Shown: positions 6,557 through 13,474 of the stretch, one piece after another | How the letters are laid out: the number at the start of each line of letters is the position of its first letter | Numbering within the stretch: position 1 is the first letter of the stretch | From: Faecenecus sp036648855 | GTDB lineage: Bacteria > Bacillota_I > Bacilli_A > RF39 > UBA660 | Assembly: GCA_036648855.1 (NCBI GenBank) | Contig: JAVWCU010000029.1 | Span: forward strand, 1-13,474 | DNA: 13,474 nt | Reading direction: 5' to 3' | Position numbers and translations under genes: made by a program | The notes under the pieces: model-generated | What the model saw: only the letters and a program-made list of their open reading frames with translations | Databases searched by the model: none | What the model was told of the DNA's origin: nothing

Positions 6557-8731
6557 TTATTCACCAGTTGTTGGACTTTTAGTTGGTTTAGGACTAGTTG
6601 TTGGTTTAGGGCTAGTTGTTGGACTAGGACTGGGTTTATTATTTTCATCTGTTACAATAGATAGAGTAATAACTTTAGTACCTTTGATATAGTTACCTTC
6701 GCTAATACTTTGTTTTATAATAGTTCCAACTTTATTACCATTAGCTAAAGCAATATCTACAGAGTTCCATTTAATAGTAACTCCACTTAGTTTATTTATC
6801 CAAGAGTTAACGGTAGCTTTAGTTTTACCTACAAAGTCTGGCATTTCACAAAGTTTATTATCGGTATCAGTACTACAATCTACTTTATCATTTACTTCTG
6901 GTTTAGATGTAGTACCATTTAGGGTTAAAGTAATAGTTTGATCTTTAATTAAATCAATTCTTTTTTTGGCAGGAAAGTTTTGACTTTTAACAGTAGTGCC
7001 ATCATTTGCAAAAATTATTTTGACACCATTTGCTTGTCCCCAAGCTTCGGCTTTAGTTTTAGTCATACCAACTAGATTAGGTAGAAGAGAGTAGAGCTTA
7101 GTAGATGGATATTTACCATTACCAATGGCTACTTCTTCATAGGGTTTATTAATGGAAAAGTTAAAGTCTTTTTCCATATTAGGTTTAATCTCTTCAAGGT
7201 TTATTTTCATGGCTTTTATAACATCATCTAAACTACCTTTGTTAATTATTTGATCTGATAGAACTAACTTAGTTCTTTCATCATAAATCATTTGATCAGA
7301 GGTTTTAAGAAATAGTTTCTTTAAAGATATAACACTTCCTGTTTGATCTATTCCTTTTGATAGGATATCTTTACCTATATTATAGAAAGATAAAATATTA
7401 GTAGTTGACATATTAGTATCTAGGTTTTTACTAATTAAATTAAATAGTTCCATTAGTTTATCTATACTCTTAATATCTTTTATTTTACTAAGCATAGCTT
7501 CGATTACTTCTTGTTGATGTATTCCACGAATAATATCACTTCTAGCTCCTAAGTTCCATTCTTTTTTACAGTATTGAGGCCAGGTGTGTCTATTCCTTGA
7601 ATAAGCAAGAGCTTGTTCTCCATTTAGTACTTGTTTTCCTTTACTAACGTAAACAGTATTATTACCAAATTTACGATCACTGTTTTGTTCACAGAAACTA
7701 TATGGAACATCTATTTCAACACCACCTAAGGCATCAACTAAATTAACAACGGCTTTAAAATTAACTTTAGCATAGTAGTCTATTTTAATACCAGTAAAGT
7801 TCTCAATGGTTTTCATCATACAACTAGCACCATTCCAAGCAGCATGGGTTATTTTATTCTCAGGAGTGCCTTTTAAACACATTATGGGAACATAACTATC
7901 TCTTGGAATACTCATTAAAGTAGCGGTTAAAGTCTTAGGATTAAAGGTAACTAATATTAGAGAGTCTCCGTTAAAAGCTGTATTTTTATTCATTCCATCT
8001 TTTTCTGAATCTACACCCATTAATAAAATAGTAAAGGGGTCTTTAATAGAACTAGTTTTATTAGGAATGAGACTAGAAGCATCTTCATTTTTCATTTTCT
8101 TTTCTTTTTTAGCAATAACTTTGGTTTTATTAGCAATGTCTTCATAACCAGGTAGAGACTGAAACATGGTTATATAGTTTGAAGATAAGAAGATAGCATC
8201 TAATTTTTCTTCATATAAATCAGTTAACATTTCTGAAAAGTCGGAATATTCTTTAAGAGAGTTTTTTTCATTTAATCTATTTTCTTTAATAATATCTTGG
8301 CTAATAATAAAACCTTCTATAGATTTAGTATCACTTATAATACCTATATTTAAATCTTTACAATCAGTTAAACTATTTATTCTACTTTCTTTTAAAGTAA
8401 TTAAACTACTTGAATAATTTATATAATCTTTATTAACTGAATCTATTTTAGAGTAGATATAATTAATACCAGTACCTAAGAGAATATTAGCAAGACTATA
8501 AAGAATTAAGCCTATTATAAATAATTGATTTTTTCCTTTGTTATTTTTCTTTATTATTTTAATAATAATAAATAGGTCAATTAAACTGATGATTCCTATA
8601 ATGATATATCTAATAATTGGTTCAATAGGTCCTAATAATAAGATTTGATATATTAAATAGGCGCTAGTTATTAAACTAACTAGGCTTAGTATTTTAGTAG
8701 TTATATTTTTAAATAGTTTATTTTTTTTCAT
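6557..8731 (-). CDS. LCP (LytR-CpsA-Psr) family protein with C-terminal PASTA domains
   Basis: Probable transferase moving lipid-linked wall polymers (teichoic acid or other glycopolymer) onto peptidoglycan, the known role of LCP proteins. Domains of the 724-residue product are: three membrane spans (about 12-34, 39-60, 68-94); an extracytoplasmic alpha/beta segment (about 124-210) resembling part of a family 3 solute-binding protein; the LCP domain (about 231-420); two PASTA-like domains (about 550-605 and 629-694); and a Pro/Ser/Thr-rich tail (699-724). LCP hallmarks are GVD241, the IPRD motif with R277-D278, the S378-R-N-R381 motif and R397/R402. Four cysteines (285, 304, 347, 388) lie in the catalytic domain. 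PASTA domains normally bind peptidoglycan or muropeptides, which suits a wall-anchored ligase. There is no LPXTG sorting motif. The ATG has a GAGAGGAA element 12 bases upstream, unusually far, so initiation may be weak. It diverges from the glucosaminidase gene. Confidence 0.93.
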   Translation of the reverse strand: MKKNKLFKNITTKILSLVSLITSAYLIYQILLLGPIEPIIRYIIIGIISLIDLFIIIKIIKKNNKGKNQLFIIGLILYSLANILLGTGINYIYSKIDSVNKDYINYSSSLITLKESRINSLTDCKDLNIGIISDTKSIEGFIISQDIIKENRLNEKNSLKEYSDFSEMLTDLYEEKLDAIFLSSNYITMFQSLPGYEDIANKTKVIAKKEKKMKNEDASSLIPNKTSSIKDPFTILLMGVDSEKDGMNKNTAFNGDSLILVTFNPKTLTATLMSIPRDSYVPIMCLKGTPENKITHAAWNGASCMMKTIENFTGIKIDYYAKVNFKAVVNLVDALGGVEIDVPYSFCEQNSDRKFGNNTVYVSKGKQVLNGEQALAYSRNRHTWPQYCKKEWNLGARSDIIRGIHQQEVIEAMLSKIKDIKSIDKLMELFNLISKNLDTNMSTTNILSFYNIGKDILSKGIDQTGSVISLKKLFLKTSDQMIYDERTKLVLSDQIINKGSLDDVIKAMKINLEEIKPNMEKDFNFSINKPYEEVAIGNGKYPSTKLYSLLPNLVGMTKTKAEAWGQANGVKIIFANDGTTVKSQNFPAKKRIDLIKDQTITLTLNGTTSKPEVNDKVDCSTDTDNKLCEMPDFVGKTKATVNSWINKLSGVTIKWNSVDIALANGNKVGTIIKQSISEGNYIKGTKVITLSIVTDENNKPSPSPTTSPKPTTSPKPTKSPTTGE
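6566..6631 (-). repeat. 18-bp tandem repeats encoding a Pro/Ser/Thr hexapeptide tail
   Basis: The 3' end of the LCP gene has about 3.5 imperfect copies of an 18-base unit encoding SPSPTT, SPKPTT, SPKPTK and SPTT. Such tails often act as wall-spanning spacers. Copy number may vary between strains by slippage. Confidence 0.8.
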
Positions 8732-8761
8732 AATGTTGGATACTTCCTCTCTATCATTATT

Positions 8762-8790
8762 ATTATACCTAAATTTAGGCTTTACGACAA
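8762..8790 (-). promoter_or_regulatory. Promoter of the LCP gene, with palindromic spacer
   Basis: On the minus strand a consensus TATAAT -10 (8767 to 8762) sits 17 bases from a TTGTCG -35 (8790 to 8785). The predicted leader is about 25 bases. The spacer begins with a perfect palindrome, listed separately. Confidence 0.6.
8768..8779. promoter_or_regulatory. 12-bp perfect palindrome between -35 and -10 of the LCP promoter
   Basis: CCTAAATTTAGG reads the same on both strands and directly abuts the -10 box of the LCP promoter. A regulator bound here would cover RNA polymerase contacts, so it is a good operator candidate. No regulator gene is in the window. Confidence 0.4.
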
Positions 8791-8849
8791 TTGGTTTTTT
8801 TCTTTCTTATAATATTACTGTAAATGTAATGTATTAGGTAAGCAATTAT

Positions 8850-8878
8850 TTGATAGTTTTTATGTAAACAGTTATTAA
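8850..8878 (+). promoter_or_regulatory. Possible distal promoter of the glucosaminidase gene
   Basis: TTGATA (8850-8855) is 17 bases from TATTAA (8873-8878). The -35 is good and the -10 weak. It would give a leader of about 65 bases. It is an alternative or addition to the proximal element at 8914. Confidence 0.35.
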
Positions 8879-8913
8879 AAATATGTCGAATTATAGTTTT
8901 ATGATAATAAATT

Positions 8914-8922
8914 TGTTATAAT
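8914..8922 (+). promoter_or_regulatory. Extended -10 promoter of the glucosaminidase gene
   Basis: TGTTATAAT (8914-8922) is a perfect extended -10. No recognisable -35 lies 17-18 bases upstream, which extended -10 promoters tolerate. The start codon is 28 bases downstream, preceded by AAGGTGG (8938-8944) with 6-base spacing. Confidence 0.6.
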
Positions 8923-8950
8923 ATATGATATATGAGGAAGGTGGATAATA

Positions 8951-11900
8951 ATGAAGAAAAGAGCTGTTTATTTAGTTTTATTAGTCTTATTTTGTGCGCT
9001 TTCTTCTTATTTATTCCCAGTAAATACAGAGGCTTTAACTTATGGAGAAATAGAGGCAAGGACAGTTTGTCCACTTTACGAATTGGCAGAGGCACTTAAC
9101 AATGGTAATTTACAGAATGTTGGTTGTTATGGTAGTTATCAAGAAGCTAAGAATGTGATGAATGTTACAAATAATGATAATTTGGTTATTTTACAAAGAG
9201 ATGGTGGTATGACAGTTATAGTGGACGCTAAGTACGCTATTGCTTCTTTAAATAAAAATAATATTTCAAGTAATACAAATATTTTAAACAGTGGAAGTAG
9301 TAATGATAATACTGTTTATACTTATATTAATGGGAATCCTTCTTATGGAGCAGGGGATGCAGCTTATTTAGGAGTTAATCCAGAGAATTATAGAATAAAG
9401 ATTAGAATTGGGGGTATTACAGGGTTTGTTAGGAAGATAGAAGATTCTGCTAGGGCTTATCATATTATTCCTTTAGCTTGGGTTAAGTCAACGACTAAAT
9501 ATGTAGTAACTGATACTATTACACATTATACTACAGCTAATATATATGGGGATAGTTATTCTAATCAAATTACATATGGACCTAAACCTAGTATGTTAGA
9601 ACCTGGTAGTTATTATAGTTATGATGGAATATACTTTTATAGAGATATAAAAACAATGCTAATAGATTATATGAATGGTAATTTTCAGCAAGCAGTTAAT
9701 GTGAATAAACCTTATTATAATTATTATTTATATTTACCTCATCATTCTAAAACTAATTATTCAGGAACGGATATTGATGAGTATTTAGCTAATTTGTTTA
9801 ATAAACTAGGTTATGATTATTCAATGTTATATGGAACAGGATATGCTTTTTATCAAGCAGAGAAGTTATATGGCGCTAATGCTTTATTAATGTTATCAGT
9901 TGCAAGGAATGAATCAGCTAATGGTAAGAGTTTAATTTCAACGGATAAGTATAATGTTTTTGGACATAGTGCTTATGATAGTAGTCCAGGGGCATCGGCT
10001 AGTGGATATGCAACGGTTAGAGCGGGGATAGAAGCTCATGCTTATAAGTATTTAACATATGGTTATACATTTGCTAGTGATTATAGATTTTATGGTGGAC
10101 ATTTAGGTAATAAGGCTATGGGGGCTAATGTTAAGTATGCAAGTGATCCTTATTGGGGAGAAAAAGCTGCGGCTAATTACTATAGTTTTGATTCAACAAA
10201 TGGGTTACAGGATTATAATTATTATCAAGTTGCGGTTAAAAGTAAAGATGGAGTGATTTATCCTAGCTCTATTCCTAGTTTAGCTACTAATTACCGTATT
10301 TCAACAATTAATGCAACTTCTAAGGAACCTTATTATAATTATGGTAGAAATGGGTCTCCAGTACTTATTTTAGAGGAAGTGCAGGGTCAAGAGGTTGAGG
10401 GAAGTACTTTATGGTATAAAATTATGAGTGATGTAAATATTGATAGTAATCATAATTACATTAATTATAATAGTAGTAATCCTCCTCTTTATAATTGGCA
10501 AAATAATTATGTTTATGTTCCGGCTGCTTATTTTACTAAAATAAATGAGAATCCAATTAAGAATCCAAATGCAGTTACAGAATATGTTACTTCTAAGTAT
10601 GAATATGAAACTTATATGAGTGGGGGTGTTTTAACTCCTAAAATAGGTAGAATAAAAAATAATAATACTAAATTGTATCATGATGCTTCTTTACTTAGTT
10701 TAAGTGGTAGAAGTTGGAATCAGAATCAATTAGTAGTGGTATATGAGAAAGCTTATGATGAGAATGCTAATACAAAGTCTTATTTAATATCCGCTAATTA
10801 TAGAAATGGTTATAATGAATGGGTTAATCAAGAAGATATTGATTTTGTGACAATGAGTTATGGTAGATTAGATATGTTAAATAATCGGGTAGGATATGGA
10901 GCTAATATTAGAAGATCTCCGGGGGGAGCAGCTTTTAGTATGCTACATGAGGGAACATATGCGGCTGTTTTAGAGAACAAGGTGGTAAATGGGACTCCAT
11001 GGACAAGAATTGCTTTTGATGGAGGTGAGGGTTGGCTTGTAACTACTGATAGTGATCAGAACTTTATCATGACTACTATTACTAATTATCCTCCAGAAAT
11101 AGAGGCTAATAACATAGATATTTCAGTAGGTAATCCTTTTAATCCTTTGCTTTATGCTCGGGCTAAAGACTTGGAAAATGGGGATATAACTAGTAGAATA
11201 AAAGTTATAGCTAATAATGTAGATATTAATAAAATAGGTACATATAGTGTTACTTATGAAGTTAGTGATATAGATTTAGTAAGTGTTACTAAGACAATTT
11301 CAGTTAGAGTAGTAGAGCCTAAATTAAGACCGGGTTTATTTGATTATAAGTCTTTTAAACAAGTTAACTTAGATACTTTTGAGGTAGCAGGTTTTCTTGG
11401 AGTAGTAGGAATGGATAATAGCCAGAGTAATAATATTAAGCATAGTTTTATTTTATATAATACTTTAACTAAGCAAGAATATACTTATTCTTTAGCACAA
11501 TGGAAGACGGGATATCCTTATGAAATCTCTAATATAGATGATGATAAGCCTTATAATTATAATGGAGGTTGGTTTAAAGGTAATATTGATTTGACAAGTG
11601 TTCCAGAGGGGGATTATATTGCTTATATAGAAGTAGTTAATGGTTTATATAAATCTAGAGAGTTATATCAAAACTTAGTATATGGTGAGATGACTAGAAA
11701 AGCAGAAGGGTTAAATAACCGAGGATATTTATTCCAAATGAATTATTATACTAAGAGTAGACCTTTGGATATTTCTATTCGTAATAAGGGGTTGATTGCT
11801 AATGATATTCCACCTACTACGGATAAGATGTTTAATCTCTTTGAAACAATTAAATTTATGAATAACAAGTTGCAAATAAGAGGAACTTCTCATAATGTGG

Positions 11901-12265
11901 GAATTAATTATGGAGATAAACAACTCGTTAAAAGAGAAATTATTTTAGAAAATGTTGAAACTTTTGCTAGATATAGTAGTGAGGTAGGTTCTATTAATAA
12001 TGGGGATTATTTAGTTGATTTAAAGGTACCAGATGGTAAAGATAAAACAAGAGCTTGGTTTGATGGGGGAATAGATATTGGGACTTTAGAAAAAGGAGTT
12101 TATTCTATTTTAATTAAGACTACTGTTGATGGATTTTCTGATTATGGGGAGTTAAAAGATTTATCTTATAGAAATTTCACGGATAAGGTAGTTATTAATT
12201 CTAAGAGTTATTCATTTAGGAGAACTGATAGTTTGAGATTTAGAATGGAGTTAGTTGTAGAATAA
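8951..12265 (+). CDS. Secreted endo-beta-N-acetylglucosaminidase (GH73-type) with SH3-like, DUF5011 and duplicated C-terminal domains
   Basis: Probable peptidoglycan hydrolase cleaving glycan strands in the wall during growth or separation. The 1104-residue product has a signal peptide with likely cleavage after A28 (TEA-L). An N-terminal module follows, with C40 and C59 and a SPOR-like stretch (about 58-100). The glucosaminidase domain lies at about 274-415; its probable catalytic acid is E321 in SVARNES, and NVFGHSAYD follows. Several beta-rich SH3-like segments cover about 418-710; the last, with an RRSPGG stretch and a following GEGW motif, looks most like a canonical bacterial SH3. A DUF5011 Ig-like domain is at about 714-790. 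Two related domains (801-911 and 968-1076) end the protein. There is no sortase signal or terminal membrane span, so wall retention is presumably through SH3 and C-terminal modules. The domain names rest on motif recall; the GH73-type call is firm, the SH3 boundaries approximate. Confidence 0.92.
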   Translation: MKKRAVYLVLLVLFCALSSYLFPVNTEALTYGEIEARTVCPLYELAEALNNGNLQNVGCYGSYQEAKNVMNVTNNDNLVILQRDGGMTVIVDAKYAIASLNKNNISSNTNILNSGSSNDNTVYTYINGNPSYGAGDAAYLGVNPENYRIKIRIGGITGFVRKIEDSARAYHIIPLAWVKSTTKYVVTDTITHYTTANIYGDSYSNQITYGPKPSMLEPGSYYSYDGIYFYRDIKTMLIDYMNGNFQQAVNVNKPYYNYYLYLPHHSKTNYSGTDIDEYLANLFNKLGYDYSMLYGTGYAFYQAEKLYGANALLMLSVARNESANGKSLISTDKYNVFGHSAYDSSPGASASGYATVRAGIEAHAYKYLTYGYTFASDYRFYGGHLGNKAMGANVKYASDPYWGEKAAANYYSFDSTNGLQDYNYYQVAVKSKDGVIYPSSIPSLATNYRISTINATSKEPYYNYGRNGSPVLILEEVQGQEVEGSTLWYKIMSDVNIDSNHNYINYNSSNPPLYNWQNNYVYVPAAYFTKINENPIKNPNAVTEYVTSKYEYETYMSGGVLTPKIGRIKNNNTKLYHDASLLSLSGRSWNQNQLVVVYEKAYDENANTKSYLISANYRNGYNEWVNQEDIDFVTMSYGRLDMLNNRVGYGANIRRSPGGAAFSMLHEGTYAAVLENKVVNGTPWTRIAFDGGEGWLVTTDSDQNFIMTTITNYPPEIEANNIDISVGNPFNPLLYARAKDLENGDITSRIKVIANNVDINKIGTYSVTYEVSDIDLVSVTKTISVRVVEPKLRPGLFDYKSFKQVNLDTFEVAGFLGVVGMDNSQSNNIKHSFILYNTLTKQEYTYSLAQWKTGYPYEISNIDDDKPYNYNGGWFKGNIDLTSVPEGDYIAYIEVVNGLYKSRELYQNLVYGEMTRKAEGLNNRGYLFQMNYYTKSRPLDISIRNKGLIANDIPPTTDKMFNLFETIKFMNNKLQIRGTSHNVGINYGDKQLVKREIILENVETFARYSSEVGSINNGDYLVDLKVPDGKDKTRAWFDGGIDIGTLEKGVYSILIKTTVDGFSDYGELKDLSYRNFTDKVVINSKSYSFRRTDSLRFRMELVVE

Positions 12266-12292
12266 ATGTTAATTAGATGAATAAAATATAAT

Positions 12293-12312
12293 GGTTAGAA
12301 GTAATTTTAACC
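12293..12312 (+). other. Small hairpin with GUAA tetraloop
   Basis: GGTTAGAA (12293-12300) pairs with TTTTAACC (12305-12312), with one G-U pair, around GTAA, a GNRA-class tetraloop. It lies just before the terminator hairpin in the 3' untranslated region of the glucosaminidase mRNA. It could stabilise the 3' end. Confidence 0.45.
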
Positions 12313-12347
12313 GAGGAAGATTCATAGTGGTATGGTCTTCTTTTTTT
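12313..12347 (+). terminator. Intrinsic terminator of the glucosaminidase gene
   Basis: GAAGA (12316-12320) pairs with TCTTC (12336-12340). The stem continues inside through a T-G pair and, past a one-base bulge, CATA/TATG closing a GTGG loop. Seven T residues follow immediately (12341-12347). Confidence 0.8.
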
Positions 12348-12372
12348 AATGGATTTTTTAGTAAAATGGTAG

Positions 12373-12378
12373 TATAGT
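12373..12378 (+). promoter_or_regulatory. Weak -10-like element before the DUF7309/DUF6930-type gene
   Basis: TATAGT at 12373-12378 is the best -10 candidate 25 bases before the ATG; TATAGG at 12378 is a close alternative. No good -35 is visible. The preceding terminator implies that a promoter must lie here. Confidence 0.35.
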
Positions 12379-12403
12379 ATAGGCATAAAGAAAGAGGTGT
12401 ACG

Positions 12404-13381
12404 ATGAATCACTATATTAAGGTTTTAGAATTATTAAAGGAATATAAGAAAACAGAATTTTGGAAAATTGTAAGTGGTGAAGATATTTTAAAAATAAAAG
12501 GAAACAAAGAAGAAGATGTGTATGTTTTAATATTAGGTAATGCAGGGGTGGATTTAGGGTTAATAATTTTTAAGAATAAAGAAGAACTGTTTACACAGAT
12601 AAATATGGTTTATGGAGAATATGCTAATTCTCCAGATAGGTTTGTTAGGGCAGATGGGTTTAAAATTTGTTTAGATGAAATGGACTGCATGTTAACAGAG
12701 GAAGAAGCAAGGATTTTAAAAAAGAATAAGGTAGATACTAATGATACAATTATTAGATTGGATAGAGGTAAGGTATATAGAGTTGCAACAGATGAGGAAT
12801 GTGAGTTTTTAATTGGAGTTATAGAAAAAATAATTAAGATTGCAAATTATTTTAAGGATAAATGTTTAAAGGTAACAGAATTTGTTGATTTAGAAAAGAT
12901 GTATGCTTTTACTTTTTCTCCAGAGGGGAATATTAGTCATAGAAAGGAAAACTTTCCGGTAGATAAGTTAGTTGATTTAGAAGTAGTTGATCTTAATAAA
13001 AAATCAGTTAATAAATTGTTAATTTTTTCGAAGAATGGTAGTTATAATGTAGGTTTATTTTACTTTCCTGTATATATGAATAATGAATCAGGAAAATTTT
13101 ATCCTTTAGTGTTAATTATTGAAAATAGAGAAACAGGTATGATTATTGGGTTAGATATATTTGGGGAAGAGGAGAAGGAGTCTTTAGCTAATAAAGTTCT
13201 TGGATTTTTAAATGAGGGACAAATAAGACCTAAAGAAATCACTTTTAGTAGTTTTGAGGCTTTAAGTTTGTGCAGGGATTTGACTAGAGAATTAGATATA
13301 GAGGGATTGGTTGATATTAATATTGAATCATTATTTGATATTTGGAATAAGTTATCTGATGAAATGACTGGTAATAAATAG
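12404..13381 (+). CDS. Cytoplasmic protein resembling DUF7309/DUF6930 proteins, unknown function
   Basis: A 325-residue acidic protein without signal peptide or membrane span. The N-terminal half has a WKIVSGEDILKI segment (about 20-32) followed by a hydrophobic strand and a glycine-containing GNAGVDLGL stretch, as in proteins annotated DUF7309. The C-terminal half ends with RPKEITF (275-281) and then a helix rich in small and hydrophobic residues, as in DUF6930. These assignments are from memory of the families and need a profile search. Relatives are sometimes linked to plasmid pRiA4b ORF-3-like domains, but none is present here. The function is not known. The ATG follows AAAGAGGTG (12391-12399), nearly identical to the leader of the gene at 1858. 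It is separated from the envelope genes by a terminator, so it is probably its own unit. No strong terminator follows; a short AAAA/TTTT hairpin with a T-run at 13384-13402 is weak. Confidence 0.88.
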   Translation: MNHYIKVLELLKEYKKTEFWKIVSGEDILKIKGNKEEDVYVLILGNAGVDLGLIIFKNKEELFTQINMVYGEYANSPDRFVRADGFKICLDEMDCMLTEEEARILKKNKVDTNDTIIRLDRGKVYRVATDEECEFLIGVIEKIIKIANYFKDKCLKVTEFVDLEKMYAFTFSPEGNISHRKENFPVDKLVDLEVVDLNKKSVNKLLIFSKNGSYNVGLFYFPVYMNNESGKFYPLVLIIENRETGMIIGLDIFGEEEKESLANKVLGFLNEGQIRPKEITFSSFEALSLCRDLTRELDIEGLVDINIESLFDIWNKLSDEMTGNK

Positions 13382-13424
13382 GGAAAAGGGCTTTTAGTTT
13401 TTTATATAAGATAAATTAATTAAA

Positions 13425-13466
13425 AAGTTTAAATACTTGTAAACTTATAAATTATATTACTATAGA
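13425..13466 (+). promoter_or_regulatory. Possible promoter and operator for a gene beyond the window
   Basis: A 7-bp inverted repeat AAGTTTA (13425-13431) and TAAACTT (13440-13446) overlaps a TTGTAA -35-like box (13437-13442). TATAGA (13461-13466) is 18 bases downstream. The window ends 8 bases later, so the target gene cannot be seen. Confidence 0.3.
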
Positions 13467-13474
13467 GATAGTAA

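Noticed and set aside
6566..6631. CRISPR or mobile-element repeats
   Set aside because: The repeats are in-frame 18-base coding units without spacers; no CRISPR, transposase or terminal inverted repeats are seen anywhere in the window.
6557..6640. Sortase anchor at the end of the LCP protein
   Set aside because: There is a Pro/Ser/Thr tail but no LPXTG, hydrophobic segment or basic end.
8808..8813. TATAAT as another rightward promoter in the divergent region
   Set aside because: No suitable -35 within 16-19 bases and no extended -10 dinucleotide; likely chance in AT-rich DNA.
8984..8995. Lipoprotein signal at C15 of the glucosaminidase
   Set aside because: The residue before the Cys is Phe, which does not fit a lipobox; a signal peptidase I site after A28 fits better.
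11729..11923. Minus-strand open frame inside the glucosaminidase gene
   Set aside because: Fully inside the C-terminal coding region with no initiation signal.
13384..13402. Terminator after the last gene
   Set aside because: The AAAA/TTTT stem is only four base pairs around GGGC; too weak to call despite the following T-run.

Overview
This window is AT-rich chromosomal DNA from a Gram-positive (monoderm) bacterium, probably a low-GC Bacillota/Bacilli lineage of the Erysipelotrichales or RF39 kind. The evidence is RNase Y, a lipoteichoic-acid-synthase-type enzyme with five membrane spans, an LCP-family wall-polymer ligase with PASTA repeats, a secreted glucosaminidase, strong AGGAGG-like ribosome binding sites and sigma-A-like promoters. 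TGA serves as a stop and tryptophan is TGG throughout, so the standard bacterial code fits and a Mycoplasma-type code does not. The placement below phylum level is an inference from protein flavour, not a computed result.

Layout. Positions 1-90 hold the tail of an upstream transcript and its terminator. rny (220-1770) is a self-contained unit with a near-consensus promoter and a clean intrinsic terminator. Next is a two-gene unit (1858-2766 and 2768-3664) of tandem, diverged paralogues that I cannot assign to any family. A strong extended -10 promoter then drives a lipoteichoic acid synthase-like gene (3752-5872), translationally coupled by an ATGA overlap to a single-span extracytoplasmic protein (5869-6489). 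A long bidirectional terminator (6512-6549) separates this from the convergent LCP gene (6557-8731, minus strand). The LCP gene and a 1104-residue secreted glucosaminidase (8951-12265) diverge from a shared 219-bp intergenic region. After a two-hairpin terminator region, a cytoplasmic protein of the DUF7309/DUF6930 type (12404-13381) is transcribed separately. The window ends in a non-coding stretch with a weak promoter-like signal for a gene outside it.

Working together. Genes 3752-12265 form an envelope neighbourhood: one enzyme polymerises a glycerol-phosphate (or similar) polymer on the membrane, one probably attaches a polymer to the wall, and one cleaves peptidoglycan. I see no mobile element, CRISPR array, tRNA, rRNA or phage gene. 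I did not find a convincing new multi-gene system. The most unusual content is the unassigned paralogue pair, the composite LCP protein (possible solute-binding-like domain, LCP catalytic domain with four cysteines, two PASTA domains, Pro/Ser/Thr tail), the Ser at the expected nucleophile position of the LTA synthase-like enzyme, the duplicated C-terminal domain of the glucosaminidase, and a perfect palindrome inside the LCP promoter.
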